Of a DNA stretch of 50,393 bases, positions 17,328-26,863 are shown piece by piece (the stretch's first letter is position 1; every line of letters begins with the position of its first letter). A model generated the notes under the pieces. The model did no database searches, was not told the origin of the DNA, and saw only the letters and a program-made list of their open reading frames with translations. The position numbers and the translations under genes are program-made. Source of the stretch: Acidimicrobiales bacterium. Its GTDB lineage: Bacteria; Actinomycetota; Acidimicrobiia; Acidimicrobiales; JAUJNH01. The stretch is from NCBI GenBank assembly GCA_030448245.1, contig JAUJNH010000005.1, positions 114,335-164,727 of the forward strand, read 5' to 3'.

Positions 17328-18038
17328 TCAGGTGAGGAGCATGCGGCGGAAGGACTCGGCGTAGCGGACGCCCGCGGCGCGGCCGGCGTCTTCGGCTCGC
17401 TGCTCGACCACCGAGCGCAGGAGCTCGCCCGGCAGGTCGACCTGGGTGCGGTGACAGGCCAGGGCGGCTGCCTTGACGGCCAGAACGGGCTCGACGTCGA
17501 CGTGGGCGTCGGGCTCGAACGTGCCGGACAGCCACAGCTCGGGCACCGACCACGCCGTCCCGCGTCCCGGGAAGTAGTGGGGCATGGCCGCGGCCGGGGC
17601 GACCGCGTCGAGCGTCGCCTCGCCCACCATGCGGTGGTCGCGGTGGTTCACGTAACGCCGGCCGAACAGCAGGGCGGTGGGGTCGGGGGCGACCACGACC
17701 TCGGCCCGGACGGCCCGCACCGCCGCGACCAGGTCGCCCAGGAGCTGCGCGGTCACCGCCACCTCGCCGTCGGGGATGCCCAGCATCCGGTGCGACGCCA
17801 GCCCGAGGACGTCGGCTGCCGCCGCCACCTCCTCGGCCCGGGTGGCGGCCAGGGCGGCGGGGTCGGCGTCGGGGTCGGTGGTGCCCTTGTCGCCCTGGCA
17901 CACCACGACGAGGTGGGCCGCGCAGCCGGCTCGCGCCCAGCGGGCCAGGGTGCCGCCACAGGCCACCTCGACATCGTCGGGGTGGGCGTACACCGCGAGG
18001 GCGCGGGCGGGGACCGCGTCCACCAGGTGCGCCGCCAC
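17328..18038 (-). CDS. PIG-L/LmbE-family zinc deacetylase
   Basis: 236 residues. The N-terminal metal motif is AVYAHPDDVEVACGG and the second His motif is NHRDHRMVG. The family deacetylates N-acetylglucosamine conjugates (mycothiol MshB, Mca, bacillithiol BshB) and related sugars. Length is shorter than MshB (~300 residues), so a general PIG-L deacetylase is the safer call; a thiol-conjugate amidase remains possible. It diverges from the inositol-phosphatase-like gene with a 53-bp gap. Confidence 0.85.
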   Translation of the reverse strand: MAAHLVDAVPARALAVYAHPDDVEVACGGTLARWARAGCAAHLVVVCQGDKGTTDPDADPAALAATRAEEVAAAADVLGLASHRMLGIPDGEVAVTAQLLGDLVAAVRAVRAEVVVAPDPTALLFGRRYVNHRDHRMVGEATLDAVAPAAAMPHYFPGRGTAWSVPELWLSGTFEPDAHVDVEPVLAVKAAALACHRTQVDLPGELLRSVVEQRAEDAGRAAGVRYAESFRRMLLT

Positions 18039-18091
18039 GCCACCGACGGTAGCGGGGGCGGCGCAGGGGCCCCCTGCGGGCGCGTGCTTCG

Positions 18092-18910
18092 ATGGGCGCC
18101 GTGCCCGACCCCGATCTCGCCCCGCTGCTCGAGCTGGCGGTCGCGGTGGCCAACGAGGCGGGGGGGCTGATCGAAGCCGCCGCCCGGCTCGACCCGGAGG
18201 AGGTGACCACCAAGACCTCGGCCACCGACCTGGTGACGGCCACCGATCGGGCGGCCGAGTCGCTCATCGCCGAGCGGCTCCTGGCCGCCCGCCCCGACGA
18301 CGGGTTCGTGGGCGAGGAGGGGTCGCCGGTGACGAGCGGCTCCGGCCTCACGTGGGTCGTCGATCCAATCGACGGCACCACCAACTTCGCCTACGGCTAC
18401 CCGGCCTTTTGCACCTCCATCGCCGCCGAGCTGGACGGCGTGCCCGTCCTCGGCGTCGTGCACGACCCGGTGCGGGGCCAGACCTTCGCGGCATCCAAGG
18501 GCGGTGGCGCCACGTTGAACCGCCGGCCGATGGGGGTCCGACCGGCCGGGCCGCCTCTGGCCCACGCCCTGGTGGGCACCGGGTTCGGCTACGCCCCGGA
18601 GCGGCGGGCGGCCCAGGGGGCGGTTCTGGCCGCGGTCCTGCCCGCGGTGCGCGACGTCCGGCGGGCCGGGTCGGCCGCTCTCGACCTGTGCACCGTGGCG
18701 TGCGGGCGCCTCGACGCCTACTACGAGCGAGGCCTGCAGCACTGGGACCACGCCGCCGGCGCCCTCATCGCCACCGAGGCCGGCGCCTGGGTGGGCACCC
18801 TCGAGGGCGGTCCGCTCGACGCCGAGCGCACCGTGGTGGCGGCCCGGCCCGACCTGGTCGAGCCGCTCCTCGACCTCCTCCGGGCCGCCGGAGCCGACCA
18901 GATGCCGTGA
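18092..18910 (+). CDS. Inositol monophosphatase family protein (SuhB/HisN-like)
   Basis: 272 residues. The Mg2+ sites of the family are complete: GEEGSP, WVVDPIDGTTNFAYG and QHWDHAAGALI. It should remove phosphate from inositol-1-phosphate, histidinol phosphate or a similar small substrate. The preceding divergent PIG-L gene would fit an inositol-sugar pathway such as mycothiol, but that is inference. ATG 18092 and GTG 18101 are both usable starts. The stop overlaps the methyltransferase start (GTGA). Confidence 0.9.
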   Translation: MGAVPDPDLAPLLELAVAVANEAGGLIEAAARLDPEEVTTKTSATDLVTATDRAAESLIAERLLAARPDDGFVGEEGSPVTSGSGLTWVVDPIDGTTNFAYGYPAFCTSIAAELDGVPVLGVVHDPVRGQTFAASKGGGATLNRRPMGVRPAGPPLAHALVGTGFGYAPERRAAQGAVLAAVLPAVRDVRRAGSAALDLCTVACGRLDAYYERGLQHWDHAAGALIATEAGAWVGTLEGGPLDAERTVVAARPDLVEPLLDLLRAAGADQMP

Positions 18911-19665
18911 CCGCCGCCTCGCCTCGCGACCGGTTCGTCACCGTCTACGGGCGGATGCCGGTCCTCGAGGCGCTGCTGGACGAGTCCCTCGTCGTCGACA
19001 AGGTCGTCCTGGCCCGCTCCGCCCACGGCCCGTCGGTGGACGAGCTGGTGGCCGCCGCCCGTGGTCGGGGCGTGCCGGTCGAGCGGGCCGACCCCACCCG
19101 GGTCACCCGGCTCTCCCGCAACGGCCGCCACGACCAGGGGGTGGTGGCCGACGTCGTGGCCCCCGGCCTGGCCGACCTCGACGGCTGGCTGGCCGCCGCC
19201 ACCACCGGCTCCCGGGCCACGGACGTCGTCGTCCTCGACGGGGTCACCAACCCGGCGAACGTGGGCATGGTGCTGCGGGTCGCCACGGCCGCCGGGATGG
19301 CGGTGGCGCTGCCCCGGCAGGGCTCTCCCGACCTGGGCCCCCTCGTGGTGAAGGCGTCGGCCGGGGTGGCCTTCCGGGCCCGGGTCCTGCGCTGCGCCAC
19401 GGCCGTGGCCGGCTGCCGGGCGCTGGCCGCCGCCGGCTGGTCGCTGGTTGCCCTCGACGCCGCCGCGCCCACCACCATCTGGGAGCCCCTGGGATCCCCG
19501 GTCGCGCTGGTCCTGGGCGGCGAGACCGGCGGCATCGACCCGCACGTGGCCGCCCTGGCTCTCGAACGACGGGCCATCCCGCTCGACGCCGGCGTCGAGT
19601 CGCTCAACGTGGCCACCGCCGCCGCCGTCGCTGCCTTCGAGGTGCGCCGCCAGCGCCGACGCTGA
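18907..19665 (+). CDS. SpoU/TrmH-family RNA 2'-O-methyltransferase
   Basis: 252 residues. An N-terminal L30e-like substrate domain (VYGRMPVLEALLDES...VDKVVLARSAHG) precedes the SPOUT knot. Motif 1 is LDGVTNPANVGMVLRVA, motif 2 ALVLGGETGGIDP and motif 3 IPLDAGVESLNVATAAAVAAFEVRR. RlmB-like 23S rRNA Gm2251 methylation or TrmH-like tRNA Gm18 are both possible; the domain layout favours an RlmB-type enzyme. Its end is 7 bp from the convergent phosphofructokinase. Confidence 0.9.
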   Translation: MTAASPRDRFVTVYGRMPVLEALLDESLVVDKVVLARSAHGPSVDELVAAARGRGVPVERADPTRVTRLSRNGRHDQGVVADVVAPGLADLDGWLAAATTGSRATDVVVLDGVTNPANVGMVLRVATAAGMAVALPRQGSPDLGPLVVKASAGVAFRARVLRCATAVAGCRALAAAGWSLVALDAAAPTTIWEPLGSPVALVLGGETGGIDPHVAALALERRAIPLDAGVESLNVATAAAVAAFEVRRQRRR

Positions 19666-19672
19666 GCCGGCG

Positions 19673-20701
19673 TCAGCCGAAGAAGACCTCGGCCACGTCG
19701 ACCAGGTCGGCAGCCACCGTCTTGAGCTCGCCGGTGCCCTCGGCCAGGGGCACCCGCTCGATCCGGTCGGACCGCAAGGCCACCATGGTGCCGAAGTCGC
19801 CGTCGTGCACGGCGTCGATGGCGCCGATGCCGAAGCGGGTGGAGAGCACCCGGTCGAAGGCCGTGGGCGTGCCGCCCCGCTGGATGTGCCCGAGCACGGT
19901 GACCCGGGTCTCGAAGCCGGTCCGCGACTCGATCTCCTCGGCCACCTGCTGGCCGATCCCGCCGAGGCGGACGTGGCCAAAGGCGTCGACCCCCTTGTCG
20001 GACACCGTGAAGGAGCCCTCCTTCGGCGTGGCGCCCTCGGCGACCACCACGATCGAGGCGAAGCGGCCCTTGGCGTGGCGGGCGCTGAGCTTGTCGCAGA
20101 TCTCCTCGATGTCGAACGGGGTCTCGGGCACCATCAGCTCGGCCGCACCCCCGGCGATCGCCGCGTAGGTGGCGATCCAGCCGGCGTGGCGGCCCATCAC
20201 CTCGCAGACCAGGACCCGGTCGTGGCTCTCGGCCGTCGTGTGCAGCCGGTCGATGGCGTCGACCGCCACCTGCACCGCCGTGTGGAAGCCGAACGTCACC
20301 TCGGTGGCCGACAGGTCGTTGTCGATGGTCTTCGGGACGCCGACGACGTGGACGCCGGCGGCAGCCAGCTTGGTGGCCACGCCGAGGGTGTCCTCGCCGC
20401 CGATGGCGATGAGGGCGTCGACGCCGAGGTCGGACAGGGTGGCCTGCACCTGGGCCTCCCCGTCGTCGACCTTGTACGGGTTGGTCCGCGAGCTGCCGAG
20501 GATGGTCCCGCCTCGCGGCAGGATGCCCCGGCACGACGCGACCGACAGCGGCATGGTGGTGCCGTCGAGCACGCCGCGCCAGCCGTCGCGGAAGCCGACC
20601 AGCTCGTCGCCGTAGCGGACCTCGCCCTTGCGCACGACGGCCCGGATCACGGCGTTCAGCCCGGGGCAGTCACCCCCACCGGTCAACAGGCCGACCTTCA
20701 C
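19673..20701 (-). CDS. pfkA: 6-phosphofructokinase, probably pyrophosphate-dependent
   Basis: 342 residues. The phosphate loop LLTGGGDCPGLNAVIR, catalytic PKTIDNDL and substrate motif MGRHAGWIA are present, and HIQRGGTPTAFDR closes the second site. Two positions decide the phosphoryl donor: Asp104 (in GGEDT) and Lys124 (in PKTIDND). ATP enzymes such as the E. coli one have Gly at both; Asp and Lys are found in PPi-dependent enzymes, including that of Amycolatopsis methanolica (established knowledge). The enzyme would then run fructose-6-P to fructose-1,6-bisP reversibly with PPi. The gene stands alone with an ATG start. Confidence 0.92.
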   Translation of the reverse strand: MKVGLLTGGGDCPGLNAVIRAVVRKGEVRYGDELVGFRDGWRGVLDGTTMPLSVASCRGILPRGGTILGSSRTNPYKVDDGEAQVQATLSDLGVDALIAIGGEDTLGVATKLAAAGVHVVGVPKTIDNDLSATEVTFGFHTAVQVAVDAIDRLHTTAESHDRVLVCEVMGRHAGWIATYAAIAGGAAELMVPETPFDIEEICDKLSARHAKGRFASIVVVAEGATPKEGSFTVSDKGVDAFGHVRLGGIGQQVAEEIESRTGFETRVTVLGHIQRGGTPTAFDRVLSTRFGIGAIDAVHDGDFGTMVALRSDRIERVPLAEGTGELKTVAADLVDVAEVFFG

Positions 20702-20735
20702 CCTGGCTCCCCTCGCGTCGCCCGAAGCGCCGATG

Positions 20736-21125
20736 TTAGACAGCCAGCCGGATGCGCTGGCCGGGGACGAGGGCGCCTCCGCCCGCCCCGGCCCGCAGCC
20801 TTGCCACCAGCGGCCGGACGTCGCCCTCGGGCTGCAGCCTCCGGGCCAGGGACCACAGCGTGTCGCCCGGCTGGACTACGTGGAGGCCGGCGTCCACGGC
20901 CCTGCCCTGGTCCGCGGGCGTCGGTGCGCCCGGGTCGGGGGCCTGCTCGGCGCCGGCGAGGGCGCCGGCGCCGAGCAGGGTTCCGACGGCGGCGACGGCC
21001 AGGACGGCCACCGCAGCTCGGAGCCGGCGGGCCGCAGCCGAGGGCTGGCTTCGGCCCGCCGGTCTTCCGGTGGGGAGGCGGCGTGGGAGGGGGGCTGTGG
21101 TCGGGTGGGCAACGGCGGGAGCCAC
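20736..21125 (-). CDS. LysM-domain protein, probable SOS-induced division inhibitor (ChiZ/DivS/YneA analogue)
   Basis: 129 residues from GTG 21125. One membrane helix (AAVAVLAVAAVGTLLGAGAL) then a C-terminal LysM motif (VVQPGDTLWSLARRLQPEGDVRPLV...LVPGQRIRL) for peptidoglycan. The start is chosen because a strong GAGGAGGAGG lies about 5 nt upstream and because two perfect LexA boxes and a TTGACA sequence lie just before it; the in-frame ATG 21239 would put them inside the coding region, upstream of the likely transcription start. In Mycobacterium, Corynebacterium and Bacillus a LysM or membrane division suppressor diverges from lexA. That position matches here. Confidence 0.8.
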   Translation of the reverse strand: MAPAVAHPTTAPLPRRLPTGRPAGRSQPSAAARRLRAAVAVLAVAAVGTLLGAGALAGAEQAPDPGAPTPADQGRAVDAGLHVVQPGDTLWSLARRLQPEGDVRPLVARLRAGAGGGALVPGQRIRLAV

Positions 21126-21165
21126 AGGATCCTCCTCCTCGGGCGCCTCGAGGGCGACAAGCGTG

Positions 21166-21179
21166 CGAACGTCCGTTCG
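21166..21179 (-). promoter_or_regulatory. LexA (SOS) box for the LysM gene, leader position
   Basis: CGAACGTCCGTTCG is a perfect CGAAC-N4-GTTCG site 41 bp before the LysM GTG, between the predicted transcription start and the ribosome site. Confidence 0.85.
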
Positions 21180-21188
21180 CTGCCCCCA

Positions 21189-21217
21189 GTCACCCACGAA
21201 CGGGTGTTCGTTGTCAA
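21189..21217 (-). promoter_or_regulatory. LysM-gene promoter with LexA box between -35 and -10
   Basis: On the minus strand TTGACA (21217-21212) is a consensus -35; a GGTGAC/GTGACT -10-like stretch follows after 17-18 nt. The LexA box CGAACACCCGTTCG (21197-21210, minus-strand reading) fills the spacer exactly, a standard layout for repression by LexA. The -10 is weak, which is the uncertain part. Confidence 0.65.
21197..21210 (-). promoter_or_regulatory. LexA (SOS) box in LysM promoter spacer
   Basis: A second perfect CGAAC-N4-GTTCG site, 18 bp beyond the first. Both boxes on this side are perfect, while those at lexA each carry one mismatch. Confidence 0.85.
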
Positions 21218-21295
21218 GGGGGTGCAGCACGGACGCCATGGCACCATCCTCCTCACCGGTGTGACAGCGGGGCGGTGCGGGCCTGAACGTTCCAG

Positions 21296-21309
21296 CGAAC
21301 AGGTGTTTG
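21296..21309 (+). promoter_or_regulatory. LexA box overlapping lexA -35
   Basis: CGAACAGGTGTTTG has one mismatch to the CGAAC-N4-GTTCG consensus. It overlaps the TTGCCA hexamer at 21307-21312. Confidence 0.75.
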
Positions 21310-21335
21310 CCACCGGCGCGGTGACGTGGTAGAAC
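21307..21335 (+). promoter_or_regulatory. lexA promoter
   Basis: TTGCCA (21307-21312), a 17-nt spacer and TAGAAC (21330-21335) form a good sigma-70-type promoter. The transcript would start near 21342, about 55 nt before the lexA GTG. Both hexamers are covered by LexA boxes, giving autorepression. Confidence 0.7.
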
Positions 21336-21344
21336 AGGCGTTCG
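21331..21344 (+). promoter_or_regulatory. LexA box overlapping lexA -10
   Basis: AGAACAGGCGTTCG has one mismatch to consensus and covers the TAGAAC -10 hexamer. Confidence 0.75.
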
Positions 21345-21398
21345 AGAGCGGGATGCCAGCATCCGGCTCGACCTGGAGCCCGACCGGAGGGAGCGCCC

Positions 21399-22034
21399 GT
21401 GGCTGAGGTCTTGAGCGGCAAGCGGCGACAGATCTTGGACGTGATCGCCACCTACCAGCGGAGCCGGGGCTACCCGCCCTCGGTCCGTGAGATCGGCGAG
21501 GCCGTTGGCCTGGCCTCCTCCTCGACCGTGCACGCGCACCTCTCGACCCTGCAGCGCGAGGGCTTCCTGCGCCGCGACCCCACCAAGCCCCGGGCCCTCG
21601 AGGTCACCTACGACCCCCACTCCGGCGTCACCGCCGAGCGGCGCCCCGTGCGTCACGTCCCGGTGGTCGGCGACGTGGCCGCCGGCACCGGGGTGCTGGC
21701 CGACGAGCGGGTCGATGAGCTCGTCCCCCTCCCCGAGGACTTCACCGGGCCGGGCGACCTCTTCCTCCTGCGGGTGCGGGGCGAGTCGATGGTCGACCTC
21801 GGCATCCTCGACGGTGACCACGTGGTCGTGCGCAGCGACGTCGAGCCGGCCAAGGGTGACGTCGTCGTGGCCGGGATCCCGGGCGGCGAGGCCACGGTGA
21901 AGACCTGGAGCCGCCGGCAGGGCAAGGTCGTGCTCCTCCCCCACAACGAGGCCCGCGGCGATCAGCCGATGGTCTTCGAGCCCGACGAGGTGCAGGTCTA
22001 CGGCAAGGTCGTCACCATCGTGCGGCGGCTCTGA
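21399..22034 (+). CDS. lexA: LexA repressor
   Basis: 211 residues from GTG with GGAGGG upstream. A winged-helix DNA-binding domain (residues 8-68; YPPSVREIGEAVGLASSSTVHAHL) is followed by the S24 self-cleavage domain. The scissile bond is Ala95-Gly96 (DVAAGTG), Ser130 is in RGESMVD and Lys168 in ATVKTW, so the catalytic set is complete. It represses SOS genes until RecA filaments trigger self-cleavage; four boxes in its own upstream region and one at recA are visible in this window. Its 3' end overlaps the convergent subtilase by 23 bp. Confidence 0.96.
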   Translation: MAEVLSGKRRQILDVIATYQRSRGYPPSVREIGEAVGLASSSTVHAHLSTLQREGFLRRDPTKPRALEVTYDPHSGVTAERRPVRHVPVVGDVAAGTGVLADERVDELVPLPEDFTGPGDLFLLRVRGESMVDLGILDGDHVVVRSDVEPAKGDVVVAGIPGGEATVKTWSRRQGKVVLLPHNEARGDQPMVFEPDEVQVYGKVVTIVRRL

Positions 22035-23364
22035 GCCGTCGCCAGCTCACCAGGGCGGTGGCGGCCGTCACCGTCAGCAGCGCGGCGCCGGCGGCGGCGA
22101 GCGACCAGGCCACCAGGTTGCTGCGGCCCGGAGGCTCGTCGACCGGGAGCTCCACCACCTCCACCGGGGCCAGCGCCACCCGGCCCGGGCCCAGGTCGAC
22201 CGCGCCACCCGGGCCCACCACCGACGGGTTCGGCGCCGACGTGACCGGGACGGGGACGGGCCGGGCGGCGGGCACCGCGGGTGGGACGGCGGTGGCAGCC
22301 CGAGCCGGCTCCGACGGAGGGGGGGCGGGAGCCGCCGGCTGCTGCGGCCGGAGCGGGCCGCCGACCGCGGCAGCGGCGTCGACGAGGCCGCGGCAGCCGG
22401 TCCCGCACGACTTGGCCGAGGCGGTGCCGAGCAGCTGGTCGACGGCTGCCTGGCCCCGGACCCCCCGGGCGGCCAGCAGCGCGGCCACCCCGGCGACGTG
22501 GGGCGTGGCCATCGACGTGCCGGCGCTCCAGGCGTAGGAGTTGCGGCGGCCGGCGAACCAGTAGGTCGAGATCACGTCGCCCTCGACGGCCCCCTCGCCG
22601 CTGCCACCCGGAGCCACCAGGCCCCAGCGGACTCTGCCGTCGAGCGGGCGGCTGTACGGCGCCATCCGACCGTTGCGGTCGGTGGCCCCGACGACGATGG
22701 CGGGCATGTCGAAGGCGACGCCGGCCCGCGTCGTCTCGGTGGAGTTGCCGGCGGCCATCACCACGACCGCCCCGGCCCTGGAGGCCCGCTCGATCGACGC
22801 CTCGAGCGCGGCGCCGCCCGCTCGGCGCAGCGTCGAGGTCTCGGACAGGCTGAGGTTCACCACGTGCACGCCCTGACCGAGCAGCCAGTCGATCCCGGCC
22901 GCCACGTCGGCCGCCTCGCCCGACCCCCCGGCATCCAGGGCCTTCACCACCAGCAGCGAGGCGTCCGGTGCCACCCCGGCCATCCCGGACCGGTTCAGCG
23001 GGGCGGCCACGATCCCGGCCACGTGGGTCCCGTGGCCGCCGTCGTCCTGGGCCGAGCCGGCGCAGCGCGCCGCCACGCCTCCGGTCCCGATGCAGCGGGT
23101 CGACGCCACGACCCGTCCGGCGAGCTCGGCGTGGCCGAGGTCGACGCCGGTGTCGATGATGCCCACCCGGGCCCCCCGGCCGCGCGACAGGTCCCAGGCC
23201 CGCTCGGCCCCGATCTGGCGCAGGCCCCACTGCGAGCCGGCGAAGGGCTCGGCGTTGGCCAGAGCCCCGGCCGGGGCCGCGCCCAGGATCGCGGCTGCCG
23301 CGGCGAGGACCGAGGCGGCCAGCGCCGGACTCGGGCGGCGCCTGCGCCGAGGCCGCAGTCCCAT
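22012..23364 (-). CDS. Mycosin-like membrane-anchored subtilisin (S8)
   Basis: 450 residues. A signal peptide ([23 protein letters not shown]) is followed by the S8 fold with all catalytic residues: Asp in [12 protein letters not shown], His in [11 protein letters not shown], Asn in VMAAGN and Ser in [12 protein letters not shown] Pro-rich linker and a C-terminal transmembrane helix ([17 protein letters not shown]) with a basic end anchor it, as in mycosins (MycP) of type VII secretion. No EccB/C/D/E or WXG100 gene is nearby, so a mycosin role is not shown. It converges on lexA. Confidence 0.88.
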   Translation of the reverse strand: MGLRPRRRRRPSPALAASVLAAAAAILGAAPAGALANAEPFAGSQWGLRQIGAERAWDLSRGRGARVGIIDTGVDLGHAELAGRVVASTRCIGTGGVAARCAGSAQDDGGHGTHVAGIVAAPLNRSGMAGVAPDASLLVVKALDAGGSGEAADVAAGIDWLLGQGVHVVNLSLSETSTLRRAGGAALEASIERASRAGAVVVMAAGNSTETTRAGVAFDMPAIVVGATDRNGRMAPYSRPLDGRVRWGLVAPGGSGEGAVEGDVISTYWFAGRRNSYAWSAGTSMATPHVAGVAALLAARGVRGQAAVDQLLGTASAKSCGTGCRGLVDAAAAVGGPLRPQQPAAPAPPPSEPARAATAVPPAVPAARPVPVPVTSAPNPSVVGPGGAVDLGPGRVALAPVEVVELPVDEPPGRSNLVAWSLAAAGAALLTVTAATALVSWRRLRAAARW

Positions 23365-23450
23365 GCCGTCATCTTGCCCTCCCCCGCCGGACTAGAAGCT
23401 CCGCGCCGCCTGCGGTGCCCGCCTCGCGGGGGAACGGGCAGACTGCGGAG

Positions 23451-24443
23451 GTGACCATCGACGCACCGCCCACCGCCGCCGGCGCCTGGGGCGCCGGGCT
23501 GGCGACGCTGGACGCCTCGGGCCAGCTGCTCGACGCCTGGTACCCCACCCCCCACCTCGGCTTGGAGCCACCGCCGCCGGTGGAGGCCTCAACCACCCTG
23601 GGCGACGACGAGGCGGCCGACCTCCTCGACCCCGGCATCGCCGCCACCCTGGGACCCGACGAGGGCCGGGGGGTGCGGGTCGAGGCGATCGTCACCGTCA
23701 TCGACGACCTGGCCGCTCCCCCGGCGGACGCCGCCGACGCCTACCTCCGCCTGCACCTCCTGTCGTCGAGGCTGATCGCCCCCCACGGCTGCAACCTGGA
23801 CGACCTCTTCGGGCTGCTGGCCAACGTGGTGTGGACCAGCGCAGGGCCCTGCCCGATCGAGGGGTTCGCAGAGACCAGGCTGCGCCTGCGGGCCGCCGGC
23901 CGGCCGATGACGGTGTGGAGCATCGACAAGTTCCCCCGGATGGTCGACTACGTCGTGCCGACCGGCGTGCGCATCGCCGACGCCGACCGGGTCCGCCTCG
24001 GAGCCCACCTGGCCGAGGGCACGACCGTCATGCACGAGGGCTTCGTCAACTTCAACGCCGGCACGCTCGGGGTGTCCATGGTCGAGGGCCGCATCTCGGC
24101 CGGCGTGGTCGTCGGCGACGGCTCGGACATCGGCGGGAGCGCGTCGATCATGGGCACGCTGTCCGGCGGGGGCAAGGAGGTCATCAGGATCGGGGCCGGC
24201 TGCCTGCTCGGCGCCAACAGCGGCACGGGCATCAGCCTGGGCGACGGCAGCGTGGTCGAGGCGGGCTGCTACATCACCGCTGGCAGCAAGATCACGATGC
24301 CCGACGGCACGGTGGTGAAGGCGAGGGAGCTGTCCGGGCGCAGGGGCCTGCTCTTCCGCCGCAACTCGACCTCGGGCGCCCTCGAAGCCGTCCACCGCAA
24401 GGGTGACTGGGGCGGCCTCAACGAGGACCTCCACGACAACTGA
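23451..24443 (+). CDS. dapD: Tetrahydrodipicolinate N-succinyltransferase
   Basis: 330 residues from GTG 23451; GTG 23415 would add 12 residues. It is the actinobacterial DapD type: N-terminal domain, then a left-handed beta-helix with hexapeptide turns ([66 protein letters not shown]) and the end [14 protein letters not shown]. It transfers succinyl from succinyl-CoA in the lysine/meso-DAP pathway. dapC lies about 1.3 kb away on the other strand and dapF further on. Confidence 0.93.
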   Translation: MTIDAPPTAAGAWGAGLATLDASGQLLDAWYPTPHLGLEPPPPVEASTTLGDDEAADLLDPGIAATLGPDEGRGVRVEAIVTVIDDLAAPPADAADAYLRLHLLSSRLIAPHGCNLDDLFGLLANVVWTSAGPCPIEGFAETRLRLRAAGRPMTVWSIDKFPRMVDYVVPTGVRIADADRVRLGAHLAEGTTVMHEGFVNFNAGTLGVSMVEGRISAGVVVGDGSDIGGSASIMGTLSGGGKEVIRIGAGCLLGANSGTGISLGDGSVVEAGCYITAGSKITMPDGTVVKARELSGRRGLLFRRNSTSGALEAVHRKGDWGGLNEDLHDN

Positions 24444-24469
24444 CGAGCGGGCCGAGCGCCCGCGGCCCG

Positions 24470-25663
<1,194 letters not shown>

Positions 25664-25739
25664 GGGTGGTGCTCCCCCGGGTTCGGCGTCCGTTTCCTCC
25701 CAGACCGTACAAGGGCCGGGGCTCCCCTGCGCGTTTGGC

Positions 25740-26819
25740 CTAGCCGGCGAGGCGTTCGGCGACGACGGCCAGGCGATCGTCGGGCTGGACGACGGCGACC
25801 CGCACGTGCCCGGCGCCGGCCGGCCCGTAGAAGTCGCCGGGCGACACCAGGCAGCCGGCCCGCTCGGCCAGGTCGGCGGTCATGGCCCAGCCGTCGCCGC
25901 CGGGGGCCGGCACCCACAGGTAGAACGAGCCGGCGGGGGTCGGCGCCCCGAGGGCGCCGCCCAGCAGGTCCAGCCGCCTGCGGTACCGGGCGCGCTGGGC
26001 CTCGACGTGCTCGTCGTCGTCGAAGGCCACGGCGGCGGCGGCCTGCACCGGTCCGGGCACCATGAACCCGGCGTGCTTGCGCACCTCGGAGAGGTAGGCG
26101 ACGAGATCCCCGTCACCTGCGTAGAAGCCGGCCCGCACGCCGGCCAGGTTCGAGCGCTTCGACAGCGAGTGGGCGGCCAGGACCCCGTCCGGCCCGTGCT
26201 CGAGGATCGTGCGGGGCGGGCCGTCCCAGGTGAACTCGGCGTAGCACTCGTCGGACAGCACGGGAACCCCCTGGGCCCGGCCCCAGGCCGCCGCCGCGCC
26301 CAGGTCGGCCAGCTCGCCGGTCGGGTTCGACGGGCTGTTGACCCACAGGCACAGCGCCCGAGCGGCGTCGTCGTCGGCCACCGCCCCCAGGTCGGCGTAG
26401 GGCACGGCCCGGCAGCCGGCCAGCGTGGCCCCCATGGCGTAGGTGGGGTAGCTGGTGGCGGGGAAGAGGACGGTGTCCCGGTCGGGGTGGCGCAGCCGCA
26501 GCCACTGGGGGGTGGTGGCCACCCACTCCTTCGTGCCGACGCACGCCGCCAGCTGCGCCGGCTCGACCTGCACGCCGAACCGCCGGGCCAGCCAGCCCGC
26601 CGCCGCATCCCGGAGGCGGCGGCTGCCGATGCTGGTCGGGTAGCCCCGCTCGGCCCCGCTCGTGGCGAGGGCGGCCACCACGCTCGGCGGGGGCGGGTCG
26701 CAGGGCGTGCCGATCGCCAGGTCGACGAGCCCGCGGCCGTCGGGGTGGGAGGCGGCCGTGGCCTTCAGCCCGTCGAGGCGGTCGTGGGGGTAGGGCGGCG
26801 GCACGAACCCGGTGGTCAC
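25740..26819 (-). CDS. dapC: Succinyldiaminopimelate aminotransferase (class I/II PLP)
   Basis: 359 residues from GTG 26819 with a GGGAG-like site. PLP fold landmarks: Tyr/Thr-rich N-terminus ending GYPTSIGSRRLRDAAAGWLARRFGV, NSPSNPTGELADL, LSDECYAEFTWDG and the Schiff-base Lys in HSLSKRSNLAGVRAGF. The C-terminus has GHVRVAVVQPDDRL. The family includes actinobacterial DapC, which converts N-succinyl-L-2-amino-6-oxopimelate to N-succinyl-LL-DAP; proximity to dapD supports that, though other amino donors or substrates are possible. Confidence 0.85.
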   Translation of the reverse strand: MTTGFVPPPYPHDRLDGLKATAASHPDGRGLVDLAIGTPCDPPPPSVVAALATSGAERGYPTSIGSRRLRDAAAGWLARRFGVQVEPAQLAACVGTKEWVATTPQWLRLRHPDRDTVLFPATSYPTYAMGATLAGCRAVPYADLGAVADDDAARALCLWVNSPSNPTGELADLGAAAAWGRAQGVPVLSDECYAEFTWDGPPRTILEHGPDGVLAAHSLSKRSNLAGVRAGFYAGDGDLVAYLSEVRKHAGFMVPGPVQAAAAVAFDDDEHVEAQRARYRRRLDLLGGALGAPTPAGSFYLWVPAPGGDGWAMTADLAERAGCLVSPGDFYGPAGAGHVRVAVVQPDDRLAVVAERLAG

Positions 26820-26863
26820 GGGTGGCAGTCTCCCGGATCGGGGGCCAGGGGCCGGCGGGCCCC

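Noticed and set aside
21125..21239. Longer start for the LysM gene at ATG 21239
   Set aside because: It has a fair ribosome site, but two perfect LexA boxes and TTGACA lie inside the extension and the ATG would be upstream of the predicted transcript start.
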